Source of the DNA: an uncultured Slackia sp.
GTDB lineage: Bacteria; Actinomycetota; Coriobacteriia; Coriobacteriales; Eggerthellaceae
Direction of reading: 5' to 3'
NCBI RefSeq assembly: GCF_934630525.1
Contig: NZ_CAKTVX010000001.1
Coordinates: 378,738-442,737 of the forward strand
DNA: 64,000 nucleotides
In this document: one piece after another, positions 51,523 through 60,178 of the stretch
Layout: every line of letters starts with the position of its first letter
How positions within the stretch are numbered: position 1 is the first letter of the stretch
Position numbers and translations under genes: made by a program
Notes under the pieces: generated by a model
The model's input: only the letters and a program-made list of their open reading frames with translations
Told to the model about the DNA's origin: nothing
Databases searched by the model: none

Positions 51523-54500
51523 CGGCAACCAACCTCGCAATCTCGCGCCCGCGCGACTTGAGCGAAAGTCCGCCGTCGAGCATGTCCTCCATCGTGGCAA
51601 GCATGGTAGCCAAGAGGTCACGCACCTCGGCGAGCTGCGCGTCGCGCACCGCCTGCGCCTGAGCCTCGCGCGTGTCGGCCTGGCGCGCCGCTGCCGTCTG
51701 CATCCCGCCGTCGTATGCAGGCTTCACCGTGAATTCCGGCGCAGGCCCCTCGGCGGCGTCGAGCGCCGAAGCCGCCATGGTCCTCGCGGCCGCGGCCGCA
51801 TCGGCGGCTCCCGCCTCGATGTTGAGCGCGTAGCCCTGGGCGAAATAATCGCCGAGCGCGCGAGTCTTCTTCGATGGCGATGCCGAGGCCTGTTCGGCGG
51901 CAACCGCGTCGAGGGCGCTGCGCGCCATGCTGCGCGCCGCCTCCGCGACCCTGCCGACGAGCGAGCCGATGCCGTTGGCGAAGCCCTGCGAGAAGTCCTG
52001 GCCCTTGCCGTAGCTGTCGGCCCCGTCGAGGCCGCTCTCAGCCTTGCCCCTCACGTCCTGCGCCGCCCATTTCGCGACAGGCCCCTTGGCGGATATGGCA
52101 TTGGCGAATGCCGCCGTGGCCGCGTCGCCCGACACGCCTGCCGCAGAAGCCGCCGCGTCGAATTCGCTTTGCGACATGCCCGTGACCGCCAGCGCGGCGT
52201 TGACCGCGGCCTGGGTCTCGGACGAGAGGCCGGCGGCGAAGTTCGCGCCGGCGGTCTGGCCGCTGCCCATCACGGTGATGCCGAAGCCGCTCAAGGTGTC
52301 GATGATGCTTTGCGTGGTGCCGTCGTAGCTGCTCGCGAGCTGCGTGAGCTGCTCGTCGTTCAGGCTCGCGAAGGTCTCCGCGCTCACGCCCGTGTCGGCG
52401 AGCGCCGCGCGGAATGCCTCGAGCGAGGTGCCGTTGCCCGCGAGCGTGGACTGCAAAAGCTGGTTGGAGCTGATGAGCGCGGCGTAGCCGCCGTCCATCC
52501 CCTCCATGGCCATCTTCGCGATGGTCATCTTCTCGCCGTAGCCGTCGACCGCCGTGGTCGCCGCGTCGTAGGCCTCCTGCGCCTTGCGCACTTCCGCCTC
52601 CGCCACAGCCTGCTCGACCGCCGCGGCCTGCACGGCATCGGCTCCGTACTTGCTCGCGTCGGCGTTGCGCTCGGTGGTCTCCTGAAGGTTCTTCTGCGCG
52701 GCGGCCAAAGCGTCGGCCGCCTCCGTCTGCCGCTGCAGGCCCTCCTCGTAGCCCGACTTGCTCGCGTCGAGCTGCAGCTGGTACTCCTGCGCCTCGACGA
52801 GCTTCAGTATCTCCTCCTTGGCCACGGTCGCGCCGTCGGCCATGACCTGGTACGCGCCGCCCGCGTCCTGCGCCACGGTGTAGCTCGTGCCGCATTTCTC
52901 GTTCACGCCGTCGACCGCGAGCTGCAGGTCTGCCAATTCCGACGCGCTCAGGCCAGAGCGGCCGGCGAGCCGTTCTATGGCGTCGCCGTAGCCCTCGAGC
53001 ACCTGCACACCAGCCGCCGTCTCGTCGGCTCGGTCATTGAGCGTCTGAACCCATTCGGCCTGCTTCTTTATCACCGCGTCGAGCGAGGCTGCGGCCGTGG
53101 CGCAGCCGCCGGAGATTCCCGCCACGGAATCACCCGCCGACGTTGCGGCGTTCGGCACCCTCGCGAGCGCGTCGCGCAGGCCGTCGGTGGCCGTGCTGAA
53201 TTCCTTCTGCCTCGCGCGCGCCTCGACCACGGTGGACGCGAAGAGGGCGATGCCCGCGATGGCCGCGCCCGCAGCCGCGCCAGGCCCGAGCGATGCGAGC
53301 TTCGTGGCGAGGTTGCCCGCGCCCGTCTTGGCCACTGCCATCGCCGCGCCGAGCCCCTTGGCCCCGCCGGCCGCCGCCTTGGCCTTGACCGTCCACTCGG
53401 CCATCTTCGCCGCGCATTTCGCGAAGCCGCCCACGACCTTGCCCGTGGAGGACACGAGCCTGCCGCCGATGGAGAGCACGGGGCCGAGGGCTGCGACCAT
53501 GGCCACGGCCTTGATGATGCTCGCCTGCTCTTCCTTGCTCAGGTCGCTGAACGCCTTCGCGCCGTCCTCGATGGACTGAATCACCGGCGATGCGGCGTCA
53601 ACGGCATCGAGCGCGGCATCGACCAGGGGTCCGCCGACCTCCTCGGCCACGGCCGTGACGCGGTTCTGCAGCATCTGCCATTTCGCGGCCATGGAGTCGT
53701 TCTTGTTGGCCACCTCATCGGACAGCGCGCTGCCGTCCTTCCACTGCTCGTTCGCGAGCTGCACGGCGTTGCCCAGGAGGTCGGTGTTGCCGGCGAGGCG
53801 GCGCAGCGCGTCGGACTGGCGAAGCTCGGTCACGCCCAATTCATCGAGCGTCACGTTCATGTTCTCGGCTTGGCTCAAGCCGCCGAGGAACGCCTCGAAG
53901 GCGCCCGCCGCGTCGCTCTTCCACGCCTCCGCGAATTGCTCGGCGCTCATGCCCGCGACATCCGCGAACGCCGCCAGCGACTCGCCGCCCGTGGCAACCG
54001 CCTTGTCGATGTTGGTGATGACCGTGGACACGGCGGAGCCGCCCGCCTCGGCCTCCATACCCAAGGACGAGAGCGCGCCGGCGATGCCCATGATTTGCGG
54101 CTGCGTCATGCCCGCCTGCGTGCCCGCCGACGCGATGCGCATCGACATGTCGGAAATTTCCGATTCGGTGGTGGCCAGGTTGTTGCCCAGGCCTACGATG
54201 ACGTTGCCGTATGCGCGGTAGTCCTCAGCCGACATGCGCGTGATGTTCGCGAAGCGCGCCAGGTTGGTCGACGCCTGCTCCACGTCCATGTTCGTCGCGA
54301 TGTCGAGGCCCGTGGTGATTTCCGCGAATTCCTGCAGGTTGTCCTTGGCGATGCCCAGCTGGCCGCCGAGCTCTTCCGCGGCGAGGATGTCCTCTGCCTT
54401 GACGGCGTTGGTCTTGCTGTAGTCGAGGGCGGCATCCTTGAGCGCCTCGTACTCCTCGGCGGTCATGTCCACGGTCTTCTTCACGCCCGTGAGCGCGCTG

Positions 54501-54793
54501 TCGATTTTCACGGCGGCGGCCATCGATGCCGCGGCGGTCGCGGCGATGGGGGCCGTCACGCTTTTGGTATAGCTGTCTCCGAGGTCGGTAAGCTTGCCGC
54601 CCGCTTTCTCCAGATTTCCCGAAAGCCTGTCGGCTTGGATGGAGGCCTTCGCGAGCGCGTCGGCGGCCGCGGAAGACGCCTGCATCTTCTCCGCCTTCGC
54701 CTGGAAGCCTTCCAGCGCCTTAGTCGCGGCCTTCGTGCCCTTGTCGTCGAATGCGCTCGTGATGGTGAGCTTCACAGTGCCACGCCTGGCCAT
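51515..54793 (-). CDS. Tail tape measure protein
   Basis: 1092 residues, the longest phage gene here, and it sets tail length. ATG 54793 overlaps the stop of the previous gene (TGATG) and has GAAGG upstream. The N-terminal ~420 residues match the phage minor-tail TIGR01760-like core (EITTGLDIATNMDVEQASTN, MSMRIASAGTQAGMTQPQIM, ALSSLGMEAEAGGSAVSTVI). The middle (480-650) has hydrophobic stretches and long Ala-rich helices. It may help DNA cross the membrane. No lytic domain is evident. Confidence 0.92.
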   Translation of the reverse strand: MARRGTVKLTITSAFDDKGTKAATKALEGFQAKAEKMQASSAAADALAKASIQADRLSGNLEKAGGKLTDLGDSYTKSVTAPIAATAAASMAAAVKIDSALTGVKKTVDMTAEEYEALKDAALDYSKTNAVKAEDILAAEELGGQLGIAKDNLQEFAEITTGLDIATNMDVEQASTNLARFANITRMSAEDYRAYGNVIVGLGNNLATTESEISDMSMRIASAGTQAGMTQPQIMGIAGALSSLGMEAEAGGSAVSTVITNIDKAVATGGESLAAFADVAGMSAEQFAEAWKSDAAGAFEAFLGGLSQAENMNVTLDELGVTELRQSDALRRLAGNTDLLGNAVQLANEQWKDGSALSDEVANKNDSMAAKWQMLQNRVTAVAEEVGGPLVDAALDAVDAASPVIQSIEDGAKAFSDLSKEEQASIIKAVAMVAALGPVLSIGGRLVSSTGKVVGGFAKCAAKMAEWTVKAKAAAGGAKGLGAAMAVAKTGAGNLATKLASLGPGAAAGAAIAGIALFASTVVEARARQKEFSTATDGLRDALARVPNAATSAGDSVAGISGGCATAAASLDAVIKKQAEWVQTLNDRADETAAGVQVLEGYGDAIERLAGRSGLSASELADLQLAVDGVNEKCGTSYTVAQDAGGAYQVMADGATVAKEEILKLVEAQEYQLQLDASKSGYEEGLQRQTEAADALAAAQKNLQETTERNADASKYGADAVQAAAVEQAVAEAEVRKAQEAYDAATTAVDGYGEKMTIAKMAMEGMDGGYAALISSNQLLQSTLAGNGTSLEAFRAALADTGVSAETFASLNDEQLTQLASSYDGTTQSIIDTLSGFGITVMGSGQTAGANFAAGLSSETQAAVNAALAVTGMSQSEFDAAASAAGVSGDAATAAFANAISAKGPVAKWAAQDVRGKAESGLDGADSYGKGQDFSQGFANGIGSLVGRVAEAARSMARSALDAVAAEQASASPSKKTRALGDYFAQGYALNIEAGAADAAAAARTMAASALDAAEGPAPEFTVKPAYDGGMQTAAARQADTREAQAQAVRDAQLAEVRDLLATMLATMEDMLDGGLSLKSRGREIARLVADA

Positions 54794-55248
54794 CAATCCA
54801 CCTTCCTCTGCAGCTCCGCCGCGGCATTGGTCACGATGTCCTCGACGGCCTTGCGGTACGCGTCCTCCTTGGCGTCGTACGCCGCCCATATGACGCGGCC
54901 TCCGCCGGGCCCGCCCTTCTTCTCGTAGTATTTGTTCAGGCCCTCGACGAGCGCCTTGCCGCTCGCCGTCTCGCCCTTTGCGGCGAATTCGGTGATGGCG
55001 GCGCCTTTGTCGGTCGCGTAAACGCCGACAGACAGCAGGGTCTTCTTGCGCGTCGAGTAGCTAGGCCTCGCGCCGCCCCGGTAGAGGCCGTGCGGGTGCG
55101 GCGTTGCCATCGCCCGCGCGCTCGACGCGATGTCGCGGCCAACCGCGACGAGCTCCTTCGATACCTTGCGCTTGATATCGATAGGGGCGTCCGCCAGTCC
55201 CTTGACCGACGCGACGCCCCTATCCATTCCGATTTTAAATCTGATCAC
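54793..55248 (-). CDS. Phage protein between tail chaperones and tape measure (HK97 gp10-like candidate)
   Basis: 151 residues from GTG 55248, with AGGAGGG 3 nt upstream. The sequence is basic and helical (IKRKVSKELVAVGRDIASSA, then RKKTLLSVGVYATDKGAAI, then AKEDAYRKAVEDIVTNAAAE). The pattern of an N-terminal helix pair and a central beta segment resembles HK97 gp10-type tail-completion proteins, which normally lie before the tail tube gene. Here it sits just before the tape measure gene. The match is weak. Confidence 0.65.
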   Translation of the reverse strand: MIRFKIGMDRGVASVKGLADAPIDIKRKVSKELVAVGRDIASSARAMATPHPHGLYRGGARPSYSTRKKTLLSVGVYATDKGAAITEFAAKGETASGKALVEGLNKYYEKKGGPGGGRVIWAAYDAKEDAYRKAVEDIVTNAAAELQRKVD

Positions 55249-55256
55249 TGGCCCTC

Positions 55257-55762
55257 CTAACGGGCGGCTCCAGCGAGCCGCCTTGCCATCTGCACGGCCC
55301 TCGACTCGCTGTCGCTGCGCCCGCCAGGGGTTTGCCCAGCCTGGCGTGCGATGACCGCGTCCTCGAGCGCCGAGTACACCTCCGCGCCCATGTCCAGCCC
55401 GTCGAGGCCGAGCATTCGCATGAGGTGCCACACGGGCTGCCCGCTCGCGAGCGAGACGCGCACCAGGGCCTGGGCCGTTAGGCCAAAGGGCTTAGGGCCT
55501 CTTCCGCCTCTTCGCCTTCCGCGACCTCCTCGTAGTCCCACTTCTCGAAGAAGTCGGAAGCCGCCTTGACGAGGGCGGGGCCTTTGAAGGTCTTTGCCGA
55601 CGGCTGCGCCGCGATGAAGGCCATCACGAGCGACTTGGTGAATGCGTCGGCGGTCGGAGCGAGCGCGTAGTTGACGAAGAGCAGGTGTCCCTTGGTCAGG
55701 TACACGGTGCGCTCTTCGCCCGTCTCGAATTCCGTCAGCTTCACCTTGGTGCGAGTTGCCAT
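55257..55762 (-). CDS. Tail assembly chaperone GT fusion made by -1 frameshift
   Basis: The 94-aa G-like frame (55478-55762) runs to TAA. A second frame, offset by -1, continues to 55257. They are joined at the heptamer C-CCT-TTG (55490-55484), a canonical X-XXY-YYZ slippery site three codons before the G stop. Slipping there gives a 168-residue protein in which LSPL continues as GLTAQALVRVS and ends ARRLAGAAR. The second frame has no good start of its own. G/GT pairs guide assembly of the tail tube around the tape measure. Confidence 0.75.
55478..55762 (-). CDS. Tail assembly chaperone G
   Basis: 94 residues (MATRTKVKLTEFETGEERTV start). It lies immediately downstream of the tail tube gene and upstream of the tape measure, the conserved location of gpG-type chaperones. 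Mixed beta and helical, with an acidic C-terminus (WDYEEVAEGEEAEEALSPLA). It is the major product if ribosomes do not slip at 55484-55490. GGAGGAGA lies before the ATG. Confidence 0.85.
   Translation of the reverse strand: MATRTKVKLTEFETGEERTVYLTKGHLLFVNYALAPTADAFTKSLVMAFIAAQPSAKTFKGPALVKAASDFFEKWDYEEVAEGEEAEEALSPLA
55484..55490 (-). promoter_or_regulatory. -1 ribosomal frameshift heptamer
   Basis: Minus-strand CCCTTTG, read in the zero frame as C-CCT-TTG, fits X-XXY-YYZ with X=C, Y=T, Z=G. The zero-frame stop follows two codons later (GCC TAA). The -1 frame is open for 75 further codons. Confidence 0.75.
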
Positions 55763-55787
55763 TTCTTCTCCTCCTGCTTTTGTTCGC

Positions 55788-56786
55788 TTAGTAGCTGGCC
55801 ACGTCGTTGGTCAGCGTGATGGTGATGGGGCCTGCCTCGTAGGTGCCGAGCAGGTTGTCGGCCGCGAGCTCGAGCTCAACGGCTCCGCCGCCCGCGTCGG
55901 ATTCGGGCCAGTTGACGGCGAATGGCACGCGCGACGCCTCGATTTCGAGGCTCGCGTCGCCCTGCTTCACCTTGATCTTGAAGGCGCCCTCGACCACATC
56001 GCCCAGGACGGTGGTGCCGTCGGCCTTGCCCGTGATGGACTTGCGGAAGTCGTCGAGGTTGGACGGCTTCACGGTGATGGTGGTCTTGCCCTCGAATTTG
56101 CCCATCGACAAATCGCCCGGAAGCGGCGAGCCGCTGAAATACTCGGGATTGACGTTGCGACTCATCTCGAGCTCGAACTTCGTGATCTTGCGGGCTTCCA
56201 AGGACGCGCCCGCCACGTCGAGGGACACCTCGCATCCGTTGGGCGTGAGGTACTTCATGCCCGCCATCTCGGTGCCGCCCTTGGGTCGCGCGGCGTCGGC
56301 GCCGAAGGACGCGCCAAGCGCGGCGTATGTGGTGGCGATTTCCAGGGGCTTGTTGCCCTCGAAGGAAATCTTGATGGCGCCGACCTTCGCGTCGGTGGTC
56401 TTCACCTCGTCGGACTCCATATTGCCCCAGATGGTGCACCAGGGCGTGGCCATGTCCGTCGGGGACACGGTGAAGACGTGCTTGTAGAGGTTGCCAGAGC
56501 TGCCCGCCGCCGTGGTCTTGACGGTGCCGAGCAGGCCCTTGAGCAGCAGGCCGAGCACTGGCGGGTACGCGCGCGTCGGCGCGTCGAATCCCGTGGCCAC
56601 CTCTTCCACGTAGGCGTTGATGGCGTAGGTCTGCCCCGTCTCCTCGTCGATGGTCACAGTCGGGCTCACGCCCGCGACCGCGCCGGAGCCGACGAGCGGG
56701 ACGATGTAGGTCGGAGCGGTGGCAGGCGTCCCCTGCGCGGTCTGCTCCGCGATTGCCAGGTTGGAGATCAGCTTATTGAGCGACAT
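55788..56786 (-). CDS. Major tail tube protein
   Basis: 332 residues. Beta-rich, with an N-terminal arm (SLNKLISNLAIAEQTAQGTP), a conserved type of TPTVTIDEETG and NAYVEEVATGF region, and a long middle insertion (AGASLEARKITKFELEMSR). The size fits siphophage tube subunits that carry an extra domain. The ATG overlaps the end of the 62-aa gene upstream. It is followed by the G/GT chaperone genes, the expected order. Function is assigned by position and fold-like composition. Confidence 0.82.
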   Translation of the reverse strand: MSLNKLISNLAIAEQTAQGTPATAPTYIVPLVGSGAVAGVSPTVTIDEETGQTYAINAYVEEVATGFDAPTRAYPPVLGLLLKGLLGTVKTTAAGSSGNLYKHVFTVSPTDMATPWCTIWGNMESDEVKTTDAKVGAIKISFEGNKPLEIATTYAALGASFGADAARPKGGTEMAGMKYLTPNGCEVSLDVAGASLEARKITKFELEMSRNVNPEYFSGSPLPGDLSMGKFEGKTTITVKPSNLDDFRKSITGKADGTTVLGDVVEGAFKIKVKQGDASLEIEASRVPFAVNWPESDAGGGAVELELAADNLLGTYEAGPITITLTNDVASY

Positions 56787-56961
56787 CCGCAGGCTCCTTC
56801 TTCTCGCGTTTCTTCTCGGCGGGGCCGAAGTCCTCGCCGACCAGCAGGGCTATGTTCTTCGGAACGTCACCCAGGCGCTCGCCCTTCGCCCAGGCGTACT
56901 CGACGCGCCCGGAGGACACCGACACGGCGCGCTTCGCCGTGAGGTCTTGCGTCTCTACCAT
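56773..56961 (-). CDS. Small phage protein (62 aa) before tail tube
   Basis: 62 residues starting MVETQDLTAKRAVSVSSGRV, with a hydrophilic Lys/Glu-rich end (AEKKREKKEPADV). Its ends overlap both neighbours, so it is translated within the operon. Small proteins of this kind between tail terminator and tube genes are common but poorly understood. Role unknown. Confidence 0.7.
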   Translation of the reverse strand: MVETQDLTAKRAVSVSSGRVEYAWAKGERLGDVPKNIALLVGEDFGPAEKKREKKEPADVAQ

Positions 56962-57371
56962 TGGTCGACCTCCACTTTCATCTCGATGGTGCTCTCGTGC
57001 TTGTTGTCGTCGGCGCGCCCCGAATAGAGCGTGGCCGAGGCCAGGCGGGCGTAGCGCACCGCGCCGCCAAGGCTCATGTCTGCCTCGATGGCGGCCTTGA
57101 ATGCGTCCATCGCCAGAAGCGCGCGCTCCGCCGTGCCCATGTCCCCCGAGCGGCTGCCCGTCTCGCCGAAGCAGGCGTAGAGCGTCAGCGTGGCCGCGCG
57201 GTCGCTCTCGCCGCCCGACTCCTCGAAGTCGAAGGCGATGGGCACCTCGTTGAGCAGCACGCCGCAGCAGCCCGCCTTGATGGTGTCTGGCAGACCGTCG
57301 GCGGGCTTGAGGCCCGTGGCCTCCGCGAGCATCGGCGATATCGCGTCGACGGCGTCCATCAGCCAGCTCAT
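56955..57371 (-). CDS. Tail terminator / head-tail joining protein
   Basis: 138 residues (MSWLMDAVDAISPMLAEATG start). Mixed alpha/beta with LTLYACFGETGSRSGDMGTA and a C-terminal beta strand pair (STIEMKVEVDQW). Length and position, between connector and tail tube, match tail terminator (gpU-like) proteins. The ATG overlaps the connector stop (ATGA). Sequence similarity alone would not decide this. Confidence 0.72.
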   Translation of the reverse strand: MSWLMDAVDAISPMLAEATGLKPADGLPDTIKAGCCGVLLNEVPIAFDFEESGGESDRAATLTLYACFGETGSRSGDMGTAERALLAMDAFKAAIEADMSLGGAVRYARLASATLYSGRADDNKHESTIEMKVEVDQW

Positions 57372-58150
57372 GCGACCACCATCCTCTTGAGGCCGTGGCC
57401 TCCCGCCGCCTCGTCGCTCGACAGGAATGCGTCGACCTCGGGGATGCCCGTCGCGCCGTCCTTGCCCGCTACGCTGAATTGCATGTAGCCGAATTCTCCC
57501 GACTGGCCCGTGGCGCGCGGGTTGGTCGCTGGCTGGCCGACGATGGTGTCGGCGTATAGCAGCGCGTTGTGCAGCAGCGCGGCCGGCGGGATGCGGTAGC
57601 CGTACTCGAGCCACAGCTCCACGACAGAGCCGCGCGAGATGATTGCGGGGAACGACACGTTCCATCCGTAGGCCACGGCTCCCTCGAATTCCATGCCGTC
57701 GACCAGGCACTTGGTGACTCGGCACGGAGCGAGGTGGTCGGGGCGAATCGAGTTGGTGCCGTTGCCCGCGTGCCGCTCGTACGCGCCTCGCGGCGCGAAT
57801 GCCGTGCCGCTCGCGCGGTCGAATACGTCCTCGACGTGCTCTCGCACCTTCGCGATGTCCGCGTCGGTGATGCCGTCGGACAGCTGCGGGTCGTACGCGC
57901 GCAAATCTTCGGCGGTGAAGTACGGCTCGCTGCGGAATTCGAGCAGCTGGATTTGCCCATCGCTCCACTCGGCGGTGTACTCGCCCAGGCGCGGCGGCTT
58001 CACCGCGGCCACGGCCTCGCCCGCCTCGACCGTGGCGGCGAACTCGCCGCAGGCGCGCAGGGATGCGTCGAGCAGGCGCACGCTGGCCTCGGCGGCGTCC
58101 GTCTTGACCGACAGCGCGAAGCTCGCGCCGTCGCTTCGGTAGAAGAACAT
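57368..58150 (-). CDS. Head-tail connector protein
   Basis: 260 residues from ATG 58150 (AAGGAGA 4 nt upstream). Residues 1-70 are beta-rich; the middle (PYFTAEDLRAYDPQLSDGIT, then VREHVEDVFDRASG) resembles gp6/gp15-type adaptor proteins that bind the portal. It has an unusually long C-terminal part (VVELWLEYGYRIPPAALLHN onwards). It lies directly after the capsid operon segment, as expected for a connector. Confidence 0.75.
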   Translation of the reverse strand: MFFYRSDGASFALSVKTDAAEASVRLLDASLRACGEFAATVEAGEAVAAVKPPRLGEYTAEWSDGQIQLLEFRSEPYFTAEDLRAYDPQLSDGITDADIAKVREHVEDVFDRASGTAFAPRGAYERHAGNGTNSIRPDHLAPCRVTKCLVDGMEFEGAVAYGWNVSFPAIISRGSVVELWLEYGYRIPPAALLHNALLYADTIVGQPATNPRATGQSGEFGYMQFSVAGKDGATGIPEVDAFLSSDEAAGGHGLKRMVVA

Positions 58151-58203
58151 CCGTTCTCCTTTCAATCGAAAAAGGGGCCGCGACTCCTCGCGGCCCCAAA
58201 GTG

Positions 58204-58383
58204 TTACTCGGGCTTCTTCGCCGGCGGCTTCTTGACCGCTGGCTTCGCCGCGCAGCCCTGCGCGACGAGGGCTTCGGCGAACTCGCCCAGCTCGACGGTC
58301 TCGCCCTCCTCGCCGGAGATGCGCACCACGCCATCGGCGGTGCATGCCTGGAAGTCGAGCTTGCGCAGGAGCTTGGCCTTCAT
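58204..58383 (-). CDS. Small phage protein (59 aa) after capsid
   Basis: 59 residues (MKAKLLRKLDFQACTADGVV start, Lys/Pro-rich end VKKPPAKKPE). The ATG overlaps the capsid stop (TAATG). The region GEEGETVELGEFAEALVAQG looks like the short linker-like proteins found after capsid genes in actinophages. Role unknown; a capsid decoration function is possible. Confidence 0.72.
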   Translation of the reverse strand: MKAKLLRKLDFQACTADGVVRISGEEGETVELGEFAEALVAQGCAAKPAVKKPPAKKPE

Positions 58384-59534
58384 TAGGCGCTCGCCTCGGT
58401 GGACAGGAGCACGGCGGCATTGGTGTCCCAAGCCTTGCCGCCGATGCGGCCGCAGGCGTAGAAGCGAATCTTCGGCGTGGCCGTGTACGGGTCGCGCAGG
58501 ATGGTCGTGTTCTTGTGGATGCCCACCGCGTATGCCTTGGCGATGTCGCCGAAGGCGATGGGCGTGGTCTTCGTGCCGATGGCGGGCGCATTCTCGCACT
58601 CCTCGACGGGGCGGCCGAGGATGTACGGCTTGTCGCCGACCATGGTCACGAACGGGATGGTGCCGGCGGCCGCGGGGTGCGTCAGCTGCATAAGCTGGCA
58701 CAGCGTGTCGCTGTTCACCAGGAAGGCGGCGTTCGCGCGATACGAGGGCGCGAGCTTGAAGTACATGGCCATGATGTCGGCCGCGGTCACGGCGCCTGCG
58801 GTCTTGACCTTCGCGCTCTTGTAGGACTCGGTGAAGAGACCCTTGATCTTGCTCTTGCCGTCGCCCGCCACGGCATCCTTCTCGGCCTGCTCGTAGATGT
58901 CCTCGTAGATCCAATTCATGAGCATGGACTCAGCGCCGGCCACCTCGTCGAGGTAGAGCTGCGTGGCTCGCTGGTCGGAGTAGTAGTCGTGCGCGGTCAG
59001 CGTCGAGTTGTCGATGGTCGGCGCGTTCTGCTCGGTGCGCTCGCCGGTCTCGGTCGCGTTGGCGACCGCGCCGTTGGTCGCCTTGACGGGCAGCTCGATA
59101 GAGTTCGAGCCGATCATGTTGAAGGTGGTGGCCATGCGCAGGATGGGGTTCACCGCGCGCACCGGCTCGACGAGCTTCGCGTGCAGGTTCTCTGGCACGA
59201 GGAAGCCGCCGTTCACGTCGGTGCCCGCGATGAGGGACTCTCGCTTCTCGACTCGCTCGACGCCGCCCTTGAGGAAGTCGCGGAAGGCGACCTCATCGCC
59301 GTCGGACTCGGCGCCGCCCTTGCCCTGTTTCTTCATCGCGGCGATGGCGCTGCGCAGCTCGTCGAGCTCCGCGTCCTTCGCGTCGCGGATTGCGCCCTCG
59401 ACGCCGTGCAATTCGGCCTCGATGCGATTGAATTTCTCGACGTTCTCGGAGCCGAGCTCGCCGTTGACGGTGAGCGCCTCGAGGTCTTTCTGCAGCTGCG
59501 CGCTGCGCTCTTCAAGCTTCTGCAAAACAGTCAT
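58383..59534 (-). CDS. Major capsid protein, HK97 fold
   Basis: 383 residues. Residues 1-105 form a charged coiled-coil scaffold-like delta domain (KLEERSAQLQKDLEALTVNG) removed by the protease in HK97 phages. The shell domain begins near GTDVNGGFLVPENLHAKLVE and contains TFNMIGSNSIELPVKA, RATQLYLDEVAGAESMLMNW and the C-terminal PYTATPKIRFYACGRIGG. Gene order protease then capsid supports the call. The ATG lies at the protease stop. Confidence 0.93.
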   Translation of the reverse strand: MTVLQKLEERSAQLQKDLEALTVNGELGSENVEKFNRIEAELHGVEGAIRDAKDAELDELRSAIAAMKKQGKGGAESDGDEVAFRDFLKGGVERVEKRESLIAGTDVNGGFLVPENLHAKLVEPVRAVNPILRMATTFNMIGSNSIELPVKATNGAVANATETGERTEQNAPTIDNSTLTAHDYYSDQRATQLYLDEVAGAESMLMNWIYEDIYEQAEKDAVAGDGKSKIKGLFTESYKSAKVKTAGAVTAADIMAMYFKLAPSYRANAAFLVNSDTLCQLMQLTHPAAAGTIPFVTMVGDKPYILGRPVEECENAPAIGTKTTPIAFGDIAKAYAVGIHKNTTILRDPYTATPKIRFYACGRIGGKAWDTNAAVLLSTEASA

Positions 59535-60178
59535 TAGTTCTCGCTCTCTACGATTCGGATTGCGCCCAATCGGGACGCCATATAGCGGGCTTCCGCACCA
59601 GACCCCGAGTCTTCGCCGCCGCAGCCCTGCTGCTCGGCCGCTTCCGCCGCTTCGCCAATGTTCTCGGGATGGTCACCCGCGAGCGCGGCCATCGCGTCGC
59701 GCGCCTCCGCCGTGGTCGTCGGGTATGCGGGGATGCCCGTCACCGTGAGGCTGTATACGTGGCAGTCCTTGACATGGCGCACGGCCACGCCGTCCTTGGT
59801 GCTCCACTCGTCGTCGAACACGCGCATGGCGAAGCTGCAGCCCGACACGTAACCGCCGCGCATCATCGCCATCACGTCGGCCGCCCACGAGGTCTCGGGC
59901 GGCACGGCCTCGAAGCTCACACCGTCATCGCGCACGTCGACGGACAGGGTGCCGTTCGACTGCCTGCCGAGGATGCGCGCGCTGTCGTGGTCGAAGTCGA
60001 TGTAGAGGTCATCGTCCAAAGTCACGGCGTCGCGGTCTATCACCTCGACCCAGCCGCCGAGGTCGCGCGAGGCCTCGCCGAAGGCGATTGCGCGGCCCGA
60101 GATCTTGCCCTCTTCCGCCTTGGTCCCGTCGAGCGAGAAAGAGCGGATTTCGATTTTCTGTTTGTCCTGGTTACTCAA
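59534..60178 (-). CDS. HK97-family prohead protease
   Basis: 214 residues. The U35-type serine protease core is visible: GRAIAFGEASRDLGGWVEVI, DLYIDFDHDSARILGRQSNG with likely catalytic His, and FAMRVFDDEW. A Glu/Ala/Gly-rich tail (160-214) follows. It trims the capsid delta domain during head maturation. Its ATG lies just inside the portal gene end. It is followed immediately by the capsid gene. Confidence 0.9.
   Translation of the reverse strand: MSNQDKQKIEIRSFSLDGTKAEEGKISGRAIAFGEASRDLGGWVEVIDRDAVTLDDDLYIDFDHDSARILGRQSNGTLSVDVRDDGVSFEAVPPETSWAADVMAMMRGGYVSGCSFAMRVFDDEWSTKDGVAVRHVKDCHVYSLTVTGIPAYPTTTAEARDAMAALAGDHPENIGEAAEAAEQQGCGGEDSGSGAEARYMASRLGAIRIVESEN

Noticed and set aside
51431..54928. 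A 1165-codon open frame on the plus strand opposite the tape measure gene.
   Set aside because: It is the shadow of a G+C-rich, Ala-rich gene. Its composition (Arg/Gly/Leu/His-rich with no domain pattern) is typical of antisense frames, it has no ribosome binding site, and it spans the boundaries of real minus-strand genes.
55257..55541. Independent 94-aa gene after the G chaperone.
   Set aside because: Its first 19 codons are an Arg/Gly-rich shadow of the G gene end and it has no ribosome binding site. It is better explained as the -1 frameshift extension.
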